Assembly: GCA_948474755.1 (NCBI GenBank)
Contig: CAOLHI010000934.1
Coordinates: 372,001 to 436,000 of the forward strand
DNA from: Ctenosaura bakeri
Taxonomy: Eukaryota > Chordata > Lepidosauria > Squamata > Iguanidae
Direction: 5' to 3'
DNA: 64,000 nucleotides
A program made the position numbers and the translations under genes. The notes beneath the pieces were generated by a model. The model saw only the letters and a program-made list of their open reading frames with translations, did not search any database and was not told the DNA's origin. This document shows positions 54,774 to 64,000 of the stretch, one piece after another. How positions within the stretch are numbered: position 1 is the first letter of the stretch; each line of letters starts with the position of its first letter.

Positions 54774-55429
54774 TGTCAGGACCCTGGCACTCCAGGACTC
54801 AAGCTCTGAGTCTGAACCAGAGGACTTCAAAGCCATGGATCCTACTACACCAGCAGAGCCCACAGAGGCTGCCCCAGCCACAGAGTCCCTGGCTCCAGTG
54901 CCAGGGGCTGCCTCAGACTCAACCCAGCCAGAAGAGTCAGATGGTGAGGTTCAAGAGCAGGTGCCTACTTACCAGCAGCATCGGGAGCAAAAGAGTGCTC
55001 TCAGAAGGTCAGAGCGTTTAAGTAGGAAATGCCAGGCAATCAGACTCCAGCTGAGATAGCACCTGGGGGAAGGGCCTCACTCAGCCTTGGGTCTTTGTTG
55101 GCTCACAACCGTCCATTTTGGGTATACCTACTGGGCCAGCGTGGACCCTTGCTTCCCTCCGGGACCGCTGCCTGACCTGCTGGAGCGTCGTCTCTCAACT
55201 TCTCTTGCTTAAAGACAGACTCAAGGTACCTGGACTGACTGTTGTTCTGCCTGGCTGTGACGCAGCTGCCAGGGAATCCTTTTGCTGCAGAAAGCTCTTT
55301 TATTTATTGCTTGCCTTATCTGTTCATTACCATTTTGCTGAAGTAAAACTCTTTTATTTATTGCCTGCCTTATCTTTAACAAGCCCTGCTAACCGGCTCT
55401 TCGCTGCCTGCCAAGGCCTGGCATTGACA
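54774..55429 (+). mobile_element. LTR-like sequence with a retroelement reading frame
   Basis: The edges TGTCAGGACCCTGGCA and TGGCATTGACA are compatible with LTR termini (TG...CA with short imperfect inverted repeats), but no target duplication is clear. The plus-strand frame from 54835 (74 codons, open upstream to about 54770) is acidic and proline-rich, then ends in a basic tail ALRRSERLSRK before its stop. That pattern can occur where the end of a Ty3-type polyprotein overlaps an LTR. A ~62-base tandem duplication with cttttatttattgc lies at about 55290-55410. Family and strand are tentative. Confidence 0.4.
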
Positions 55430-56179
55430 ACAATATCTTTTCATTGGTGTCACACAACAATATATTTATTGGCATGTATCACATAGGTTGATTCTATCAC
55501 AAAGGGTGATTCTTGGCTAATTCTGATTGCTTGTTCACAGAGGAGGAGCTATGATCCTATGCAAATGTATTCATTTAATGTTATACTGTTCACGTGAATA
55601 ATTTGCAGAGACTAGTTTGCTGCCTTAATATCTGTGCATTCCTCTAAACCATAGTAGGAAACACAAATACATCCGTCTTCTTTTGTATATATGTGGAGAA
55701 GTAAAGAGAGTAACTAACTTGTTAAAATCAATTAAGTTATCAATTAAGTTGGAAATTTTATAATGGAGAAGGACAATTGATTTATTTTTTAACTAAAGTG
55801 ATGGACTTAAGTTGGAATTTCAGCATTAAGTTAATTCCAGAAATAAGTTATTAATTAAATTAATGCAGAAAAGTGCTCATGAGCTAACAAATTTCAATTT
55901 CCCAATGCCTCCTGCTCTTAGATTTTTCCAGAACTATTTCTTGCTTCTTGTTAGTCCCTTGGGCATTGGAAATTACAACTTTAAAACTGCAACATCCAAA
56001 CTTCTTGTTTTTGTTTATGAACAGAGTATGATAGATTAGTTAATTCCAAGGTTAAAAGATTTTTCAACAGCAATAACAGCAGTTTGGAATGAGATGAATT
56101 TCTTTGTATCCAGATAACCTTCTGTGTTCTACCCCAAGCACCAAATGGACACTCCTTATATCTTGCAAGAAAATGAATT
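55430..56179. other. Unique sequence with a possible regulatory block
   Basis: Around 55500-55640 the sequence holds a perfect octamer ATGCAAAT (55559-55566) and the palindrome TTCACGTGAA (55589-55598) within a repeat-free block. The rest is AT-rich. Confidence 0.3.
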
Positions 56180-56870
56180 TTGTGTTCAAATCTTTTTATT
56201 CAATCAATACAGTAACAATACAGATTAACTATAAAGAAGAAGAAAAAGCCTCTCCCCAAAAGGAATTGAACCTAAAAAATCCAAAAAAAAGAAAATATAT
56301 AGATATATATATAGTCTTACAAGGCCGTTATTTCTAAAACTTTCTTATGTTGTTTCTAATTTTCTCATATAATTGTTTAGTTTTACACAGTTGTTCAATT
56401 ATACAATTATTTCCTTCTTAAACCCCTTCCCTTATTTTCTTTTCCTATTCCCATTGGTTATTCCATAGATGGTATTTACCAACAATAAATTGTCCAGTAC
56501 AATTATTCTAATAGAACTCTACCTACTTGTGGTTTTCTTAAATCTAGTATATTATAATTTACTTCCCAACTCAAGGTCATCTACATTTTCCCTTATATTT
56601 TTGCTTTCATTAAGTGATCTCTCCCTTTAAGGTCTAATCTATTTTTCTGTTCCAAATTATATTGCATATATTATTAACCTCATCTCACAGATTTTAGTTC
56701 TAGTTCAACTCCTGTATTTTCTCTATATCTCTCCACTGATATTCATGATTTGGTCTCAAATAGGCTTGATTATCTGTCAAAATCTTTAAATATCTGCTCA
56801 TCCACACCTTTTATCCTGTTATTCTTTCACCCTGTCTCCTTGGAGATTTTTGTTGAAGGTATCATTAATA
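56180..56870 (-). other. AT-rich block, possibly antisense LINE 3' UTR
   Basis: ctttttattcaatcaataca at the left looks like the complement of a retroposon 3' tail, followed by about 600 bases of pyrimidine-rich, low-complexity sequence. No coding similarity is visible. Confidence 0.3.
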
Positions 56871-56989
56871 TCATTAATACGTGTTTAAGAAATTCAAGAA
56901 ATTGAATTTTGAAGTTCGTGACCCTGGAACTGGTATCCATCTGGGAATCAGTATGGTAAAGAAGAGGTGGGTAAGGATTGAGCTTGAGG

Positions 56990-57132
56990 ACCAGTGTAGT
57001 GTAGTGGTTTGAGTGTTAGACTATGACCCTGGAGACCAGGGTTTGATTCTCTGCTTAGCCATGAAAAACTACTGGGTGGCCTTGGGTGCACCAATATATT
57101 CTTAGCTGCAGAAAACCCCATAATAGGTTCAA
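56990..57132 (+). mobile_element. Sauria-type SINE, 3'-truncated
   Basis: Head gaccagtgtagtgtagtggt, then actatgaccctggagaccag and box B ggtttgattctctgctt. The body stops after ccccataataggttcaag; the BovB-like tail is absent. Confidence 0.85.
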
Positions 57133-59230
57133 GGGCAAGTGGGGCGGATTATGGATGGTATTTTTTAGCTTCATTCTCATATGATTTTTAATGTAGGCAT
57201 TGGAATTAAATTTATATGGTAGCTCAACTTAATCTTACCAGTTAAAATTTTTCCTCTTCTAGTACAATTGAATTAGATTTTTTTTTAAAAAAAATATATT
57301 AGCAATGAACTAAATGTGTTAACCCTTTCCTATAACATTTCTATATTTCTGTTGATAGATCTGGGATCTATTGTCTTTAATGACTGGCATTTTAGTCTAC
57401 CTGTATGGTAGATTAGTGTAAAAAAAAAAAAACAACTGACTTGCCCTAGGCCAGTGAGCTTTAGAGATAAGCAAGAATTTGTACCCAGGGTGTCTACATC
57501 CAGTTCCAACCCCCTAATGACTGTGGCATTCAAGCTTTTCAGAGCTGCTGATGTCTAAACTTCTCTTGTGTCATGGCTTGTGAAAGAATGATCCTTCTAA
57601 AGCATTTTTAACACGAGATGTCTTTTTTGCTTGACATGTCAGGTGTGCAAAGAAGCACACAACCCCAGAGCTGGTCTTTGAAATATACCAAGCTAATCAC
57701 TCCATACTCTGATCTTTAACTGGATGTGCTTAGCATTGGCGTATCCATCCCACCGAGCTGTCTCCTCTTGTCTATCTGTGTCTATTTCATTCTTCATGGA
57801 GCCATTAGAACACACTGGTGGTCACTTCTTGTTAGAAGAATAAGCTGTGTCCATCTCTCTGCTTTCAGAACATTTATCGTTTCTGTCGTATAGAACTGTT
57901 CCACATATCCTCATTATAGATAGCTTCTGTCTTCTTCTTTTTTGTCATATTCAGCACTAAAATGTCCCCAAAGGATGCTTAGCTTCATTATGACTTGTTC
58001 CTCCTTTTTGATGTTCTTTCTGTATTGAAGAGGCTACTCTGTCCTGCAGAAATAAGAATGTTATTATTGGGCAAACATTTCAAATTTATCTGAAAATATT
58101 TCAGGTTCACAGAATAACCAAAAAAGTTTCTCAGTAGGATTATACCGTACAACTTCCATAATTCCACTCCATTCTCTCTAGGTCTTTGCAAGTTGTGCTG
58201 GCAATGGACAGTTCCTATTTCTCTGCACCTATCAAGTAAATGTAATTTAGCAAACTACTTTTGTTTCACTTAATGAACACTGAAACTCAGTCAGCTGTTT
58301 TTCCTGACATATAAGATAAATGCGGTTTTAAGGTTTGGTCAGTGGGCAAGGCAGGAAAAGAGTGTCAAACAACTCACCATGGAAAAGTATAAGTTACTTT
58401 GATTTTCTGCTTTCATTTTTCGTAATAAATGATCATCAAGCAATGAATATGCTTGGAAATGGGACTTTTTTTGAAATATAGTCTCAGAATCCTCCAGCCG
58501 CTAGGGTCACTGGAGTGGGTCACCAAAGGTTTCCGAAAGTAATTTTTCTAAGCTCTGTTTGCGATAATGCTAAAATGTTATGTAGTTATGTAGTCAGAGG
58601 GCATGGTAGCCACCAGAGAACTCTGCCATTCCTGGAAAAGAACATGTGGTCATAGGAGTGCTTCTGGTGGTTTTCCATCAGTAATCCAGGCCAAAAGAGT
58701 ACATTCCTGGGGCATATCAGGTTGGAATCACAGCAACCTTTGATCAAGTGGATCCCAAGATCTCTTATTTCCTTGATAGGCCTTTGGATTGGCCACTTTA
58801 ACTGTCAGAACCTGAGGTAGACATAATTTTACTCCTATCAGTTAGAATTGGAGGGGAAATTTAAAGAAAAGAGATCAACACAAAATCACCCTCACATCTC
58901 ATCTTGACTACTATATGCTGTCAGAGATCAGGTTGGGCTGCTAACTCCATCACAAGTCTTCCCCTCCCCCATATATTTAGCATTCATCTGTAAGTTAAAG
59001 AAAAAACATTCAAGGATCTGGCCAAGATGCCTGAAAGAATAAAATGCAATGAACTTCCTTAGTGAGGGACATTCCACAGAGTGGACAGGTGAGGACCATG
59101 ATTGCGGAAAGTCTGCCTTTGTTGGCTACCCAACATAACTCATTTGATGGTGGTAGTTAGAGCAAGATCCCAGGTGTTGAGACACATGAAAGGATGAACA
59201 TCAACACAAGGCAGTCCTCAGGATACTTGA
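57133..59230. other. Unannotated, mostly unique sequence
   Basis: About 2 kb with no gene or clear transposon. Small hAT-like words (ctcagaatcctccagc) occur near 58485. Confidence 0.4.
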
Positions 59231-59452
59231 GGTCCATTCACACTATGGAACTATAGTGCTATTATTCCAGTTTAACTGTCACGGTTTTGTTCTGTGGAAT
59301 CTTGGGATTGGCAGTTTAAGAAGAGTATTTACAGTTCTCACCTGGAAATCTCTAATGCCTCACCAAACAACTAGTCCCAGGATTCCATAGTTGGAACTAT
59401 GGCTGTTAAAGTGAAATAATAATGATATTATTGAATAATGTGGATGGGACCC
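59231..59452. mobile_element. GGCC-end-type palindromic MITE, diverged
   Basis: Left end ggtccattcacactatggaa then ctatagtgctattattcc; right end gaaataataatgatattatt then tgtggatgggacc. Inner words ggaatcttgggattggcagt and ccaggattccatag mirror each other as in 24897-25079. The flanks TGA/TGC match in two of three bases. Confidence 0.55.
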
Positions 59453-61324
59453 TGCCATTTAGGACTGAGATGTCTTTGCCCTTGTAACTACTTTCCATAT
59501 TTCAGATTAAGGGAACACTTGGGTGAAGATCTTCATCAATGATCTCAGGTTCTGCATAGATACATAAGAGTTCCCTTCCATTATGATCTTAAAGCAATTG
59601 CTGTTAAACATTATCGTAAGCTATCTGTACAAAGGAAAAACAAGTATATTCTCCAGATCCTTAGATAATATAGAGCTGGACTGGAATGCAAAAATATTAG
59701 AAGAATATATTGGAAATTTTAAAACTTTAAGAAATTAGAGTGTTGGGTTGCAGCCAACAGAGTAAAGGTTTAGGACAACTGCTATATTATATTTAGAAAA
59801 GGAAAACCATACATGTAGATACAAAATTATGGGTAACTGGCTAGGCAGACAGAGGTGTTTCCATTACTTACCATCTGAATCAATAATAGAAAGCTGTTGT
59901 CAAAAAAAGTATAAATGCTATTTCAAGATCCATTTGCAGAAATACCATATACAAGAGATGGAAAACATTTTCATCCTATAATAAGAGAAAGGTTTATACA
60001 ACTGAAAATGGATCATGAGAGACTAGCAAAAATGACAAATGGTTAAAAAAGAACAACTTAGAAGAAAATGTTGAAAGAACTATGTATGTTTAGTCTCAAA
60101 TAGAGAAGAATTCTGAAGTGGTGGTAGGAATGATAATCTTTATAAAATACATATTTGTAAAAGTTGTCATGAAAATGACAAATCAACACAGACTGAATCA
60201 TGGATTCATAAGCCAAGTGTATGCAAATAGAAGAGTGCATGGTTAAGATCTTCCTGGACAGCACTATTTCAGAAAGTAGGTGAAGCACAGCATACCTGAA
60301 TGCTCTCCCAAATCACAGCATATGGTAAGCTACGTGTCAAGGAGAAGGACAAAATCTTTTTGAATGGAGATCATCTCAAGGAAGTTGTGATTAGTTCTTC
60401 CCATCTGATATAGGATAACGAAATGTTAGCATGCAGTGCTCTTGCACGGCTTTCAAAGTTATTATTTTGACTACAGGGCTGTAGTTCCCCAACCTGGGTC
60501 CCGACATGCATCTGATGAAGTAGAGTTAAGTGTATGAAAACTTATGCTACCAAATTCTTTCTCTCAGGCTCTTACAGCACCATACCTCAATATCATGTTG
60601 CTCTGTTTCAATCCCAGCACAGCCATTTCCGTGATGGTATTGGGTCATTAAAGCTCTTTACCACACCCTTTCAACTTAAGCAGATGAGTAGAATTATTGC
60701 CACCGGTGTTCCCAGCGCATTACAGCATCATTGACGAGTCATTGGGAAGTCCTTTTCCCTGCCTTTTCACCACCCCACAGCTCCTGATTGGTTGGGGTTG
60801 TTTGTTTTGTTGCTAGCACAGCAACATTGTTAACATCATGACCACGGGTATGTTACTGTGTTTTTGTGCTATAACACTAACAATGCACTTAAAAATAATT
60901 AAAAAATAACTCAAAGGAGAAATTTAAAATAAATATAGGGGGCTGATAGATTTTGAACTTACCACGCCACAGAAGCAGCTGAGAGAGGGACAACCTCGGA
61001 CCATCCACACCACGATCATTCCTGGATTGGCTATGGAAGGAAGTGCTATCAAGCACTATTGAGAAACTGCACTCCCACAGCTGACAAGATTGTTGTGGGA
61101 AAGGGGGTCATTACCAGATTATTTCCAGCATTGGAAAAGGGCAGATTTCACACGGATTACAATGCGATAGCTGCTGGTTAACAATGATGTCGTGTGATAG
61201 CATGGATCCCAGACCAAGAATAACAAGTTGCTTTGTTAGTATGACACCTTTGTGTGGTAAGGCCCTCAGTCTCAGAAGTGCTATAAGATCCCTTTGCATA
61301 TTGACCCAGATGAAGACAGCTATG
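59453..61324. other. Unannotated sequence
   Basis: About 1.9 kb, no gene. 60505-60550 (catctgatgaagtagagtta, tgaaaacttatgctacc) resembles a widely scattered amniote repeat whose name I cannot give with confidence. Confidence 0.4.
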
Positions 61325-61938
61325 TCATTGGGTCCCTAGATGTTGTTGAACTTCAGTTCCCAGAAGCCCCAGATGATTTAGGCCATTTCCACACGAGGTG
61401 AGGGAATCACTCCATGCCGTTAGTTACCGCTTCTTCTGGGTCTTCAGTAATGCGGACTCTCCCTTAAGCCCTTCCACAGGGCTCCTCTGTTTGGTCCAGG
61501 GTGAATCGGAGCAGTGCAAGGTCTTAGATCCGCACTGCTCCGGCTGACAAAATGGTGGCTTTCGGTTGTGTCCAGGTCTGGACCAACAGCTGAAGCTCGC
61601 CATGCCTACAGCCCACCCTCTGCAGATTGCAGGCTCGCATTGGTGCGAACCTGTGCATCTGCACAAGTAAGCAGGAACACAATGGCGCACTCTGAAAAAG
61701 AAAAATGGTTTTCTTCCATTCTTCAACAAGCGCGCTGGAGAACCACTTGGGAGTGTTTCGGAGTGGACTGAGGTGCGGAACTAAGGTAAATAGTCCAGAC
61801 TTAGTCCGCTCCAAGGTGCAGATGACCTCCGTGATAGGACGCACTGGCACATTCTAATTCCCTCGTGTGGAAAGGGCCATAGCTAATGGTGAGTGATTCA
61901 AGGTATTGTAAGCTGGACCCACAGGTTGGGAACCACTT
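61325..61938. mobile_element. hAT-type MITE, interrupted by a GGCC-end element
   Basis: The left part has gggtccctagatgttgttga and cttcagttcccagaagcccc. The right part, after 61878, has ctaatggtgagtgattcaag and ggttgggaaccac. Together they restore the usual hAT palindrome, ending in the complement of a GTGGTTCCCAACC terminus. The 498-bp insert 61381-61878 splits it. Confidence 0.6.
61381..61878 (+). mobile_element. GGCC-end DNA element, subfamily A, nested in hAT MITE
   Basis: Starts GGCCATTTCCACACGAGG and ends CCTCGTGTGGAAAGGGCC. The flanks TTA/ATA agree in two of three bases, and the split hAT host supports a 3-bp duplication. The interior matches 32247-32734 in the same orientation, including ctcccttaagcccttc and gcaggctcgcattggtgcga. 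ORFs on both strands lack any recognisable product. Confidence 0.85.
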
Positions 61939-63284
61939 ACAGTTGGGGATGAAAATCACTGCAGCCCCTCACGCATTGCAAAATGAAAATAGTGTGATAA
62001 GGCCCCTTAGAGCTAGGTTGGCATAATGTGTGTGTTTTGAGAAGTGTCAGAGAGCTCTTTCAGTCCACTTCAGCTTCTGATTCATCTCTTGAACATCTAA
62101 GTAAATTAGAGATTGAAGTGATCTGAAGGTTTGTTATCCCAGAAGAGCTGATTACATAAAATGTCACAATCTGTTCCATGCCAGGAAGCCCATCAGGGCT
62201 AGTTTCCCATCATCTTCTGAGGCTGGTGCCCTTGATAATAATGTGGCCAGTATCATATCCATCCCCTCTTTGATGTCGGTGAGAAAACAGAATATGTCAT
62301 TTTCTAGGAATTAACTCTTGGCATCTTTTACGTGCACTGAATTAATTTGATTAAAAGATGAACAAGAAAGAAAACCCAAGGCAAACAAAACAAAACAACC
62401 CTACCATTCTCTGGTTACTGTTACAATTGCTTTTGAAAATTTCAAGCAAACATTTGGTGCTGGAGATGGAAGGCTCTTGAAATGTCAAGAAGTGAATAAG
62501 GACAAAAAGTAACCCCACAGCCAAGAGATAATAGCAGAATCCTCACTTTTTTTTCTTTTGAAAGAAGGGAGCCTTTCTAGACCTGATTTGTGTGCAAGAT
62601 GATTTACAAAATACCAACAGATTTTGGCAGGCACCAACTTAAATTGACTGCTCTCGATCACAAATTAATATTAACCAGAGCTTGTCAGTTGCTAAATATT
62701 TATTTTAGGGATACATTCAGCCTCTGCTTTCATGAAGGTTAAGCTATAATCTTTGGCTTGTCAGTTCCAGGATGTAGCAGTGGATAAATCATGCACTCTT
62801 GAACTGATAGATGTCAGAACCACTGTATACAAATGGAGGGAGATGTCGATGAACACCCCAGTTTACGTTACATTTACTATAAACATTGACATTCCTTTGC
62901 ACTGAGACCATTTGCTGGCTAAGCAGTCACAGCTTCTCCAGGCTTTGATGCTTTTTGTGCTCAATCAGGTTCTAATGATTTCAGATGCTTGCAATTAATG
63001 AAGCATTAGATTAATTGGTTGAGTACAGTGAGACAGGCTTTTGGAACTGGGTCAGAACCACAGACAACCTATTACCCAAAGTGACAGTAATCACCAGAGG
63101 CAAAACAGTGAGAAATTGAATTAATGATTTTATTTGCTTTATCCTCCCATATTGGGCAAAATTTTGCACTTGTGTAGAGTTTGTACCAAATAATAAAAGG
63201 CAATGCAGGGTCGGAAGAAATACCCAGGGCTCTGCGGGTGCCGTGGTCCTGCAAAAGTGCAGAAAAAAAGATCAAAATGGAGTA
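61939..63284. other. Unique sequence, candidate conserved element 62300-63030
   Basis: No repeats recognised. Clusters of TAAT cores occur at 62338-62357 (gaattaatttgattaaaag) and 62970-63020 (tctaatgatt, gcaattaatgaagc, agattaattgg), with a repeat-free AT-rich context. Compatible with a homeodomain-bound enhancer; no coding frame. Confidence 0.35.
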
Positions 63285-63460
63285 TTGTCAGGGTTCAGAA
63301 GTAACATGTTGCAATGAGTTATTTTGTAACTATTTACCCATTGCAGTAACAAACTGGAAAGGTGTTATTCTGGGGGTTGTTACAGCCAAACTGTTTTTTT
63401 ATTTTTATAATGGAATGTAATGGTGTTTTTGACTGTTACTCATTACAGGGTGTGTTCTGA
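63285..63460. mobile_element. Possible GTAAC-rich MITE
   Basis: Repeated GTAAC/GTTAC words in both orientations (aagtaacatgttgcaatgag, ttttgtaactatttaccc, gactgttactcattacag) resemble 25217-25400. Boundaries not defined. Confidence 0.35.
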
Positions 63461-64000
63461 CTCAGTCTTAGGAATGCAAAAGAGGGGAGGAAGGGTTGTG
63501 TGAGCTAGTGAGAAGCAGAGGAGCCAGCAACAGGGATGGAAAGGGAAGAGAGAGGCAGGGAGGAAGGAGGAAAAGACACATTGAAAGCATGAGCTGAACT
63601 AAAGGATTTTTTTTTAAAAAAAAATAATAGCTTGCCTTTTCTGCCTTTCTCCATGCTGCCCAAATGAAGGAAATTTCTGCTTTTGCCATAAAAAGAGTCA
63701 GTGTGATTGCATCAGGAAGGAGGAAAGAAGGCTGTCTTTCCAGGTTGGCTGCTCTGAACAGTGGCACAGGGCATACACACAGGGTTGCTGGGTTGATGTG
63801 AGCTGCGTGAGAGTGTTTCTCTCCATGTCAGAGGATGGCTGATGATGCATGAGATTTAGAGTAAATATTTAGGTGACTGGAAGATAGAAAGGGAGTGACT
63901 GAGGACTGAGTGAGTGACTATGTCTGTGTACTCTCTCATGGCATCTGGGTGCAGTTTATGTGGTAGCCATGTGGTCTGCTATTCTGTGTCTGTGCAAATG
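63461..64000. other. Unannotated sequence
   Basis: Purine-rich G/A tract at 63480-63580, then unique DNA. No gene seen; the window ends in unique sequence. Confidence 0.4.

Noticed and set aside
4300..57132. tRNA genes suggested by box-B-like words
   Set aside because: These are tRNA-derived heads of SINEs; no cloverleaf or anticodon arm could be drawn.
60505..60550. Fragment like a known dispersed amniote repeat (catctgatgaagt...)
   Set aside because: Too short and its family name is uncertain, so it is only mentioned in the gap description.

Overview
This 64 kb window looks like gene-poor euchromatin from a vertebrate nuclear genome, most likely a squamate reptile (an iguanian-type lizard is plausible). 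The sequence is AT-rich, with no bacterial-style ORF packing and no long intact reading frame. Its repeats are CR1 and L2 LINEs, an RTE-BovB 3' end, many tRNA-type SINEs with a BovB-like tail (Sauria-SINE type), Tigger-like Tc1/mariner elements, hAT elements and solo LTRs. The species is inference; the repeat content is read from the sequence. I recognised no host protein-coding gene, rRNA gene, tRNA gene or CRISPR. Every short ORF I examined is chance, lies inside a transposon, or cannot be told from chance.

Layout. 0-11 kb holds simple repeats, an IR-type MITE (3.2 kb), Sauria-type SINEs (4.3 and 5.8 kb) and two Tigger-like elements (6.1-6.6 and 7.6-8.2 kb), the second apparently inside an older hAT MITE. 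11-15 kb has two solo LTRs (11440-12375 and 13932-14840). 15-16.2 kb is one hAT element with a perfect 8-bp target duplication, carrying two opposed SINE fragments and a ~110-bp minisatellite. 17-20 kb holds CR1 and L2 pieces, one L2 split by a small DNA element. 23.5-32.7 kb is dense in one kind of non-autonomous DNA element whose ends read GGCCCTTTCCGCAC, plus a solo LTR on the opposite strand (31071-31912). 33-45 kb holds a foldback element, two CR1 copies (one with a long open ORF2 end), more Tigger-like copies and two closely related solo LTRs (36298-37191 and 44180-45156). 46-54 kb has a long antisense L2 with a nested MITE, further L2 pieces and several SINEs. 54.8-55.4 kb has a different LTR-like sequence with a small reading frame. 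55-64 kb is mostly unique and AT-rich, with a GGCC-end element nested in a hAT MITE at 61.4 kb.

The strongest results are insertion footprints that can be read directly. Five solo LTRs have 4-bp target duplications (CTGC, CCAC, CCTT and ATGG perfect; AGGA/AGGT with one mismatch). The GGCC-end elements have 3-bp target duplications (TAA, AGA and CTG perfect), and two nested insertions give independent empty-site support. The hAT element has a perfect 8-bp duplication (TTCTGGGA).

Between the repeats lie unique stretches that keep CpGs or carry octamer, E-box or TAAT-core motifs (about 27.2-27.6, 48.6-49.0, 55.5-55.6 and 62.3-63.0 kb). These are candidate conserved non-coding elements, as expected in a gene desert or large intron near a developmental gene, but only alignment to other species can show that. 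Nothing here indicates a multi-gene system; the biology visible is transposon history.
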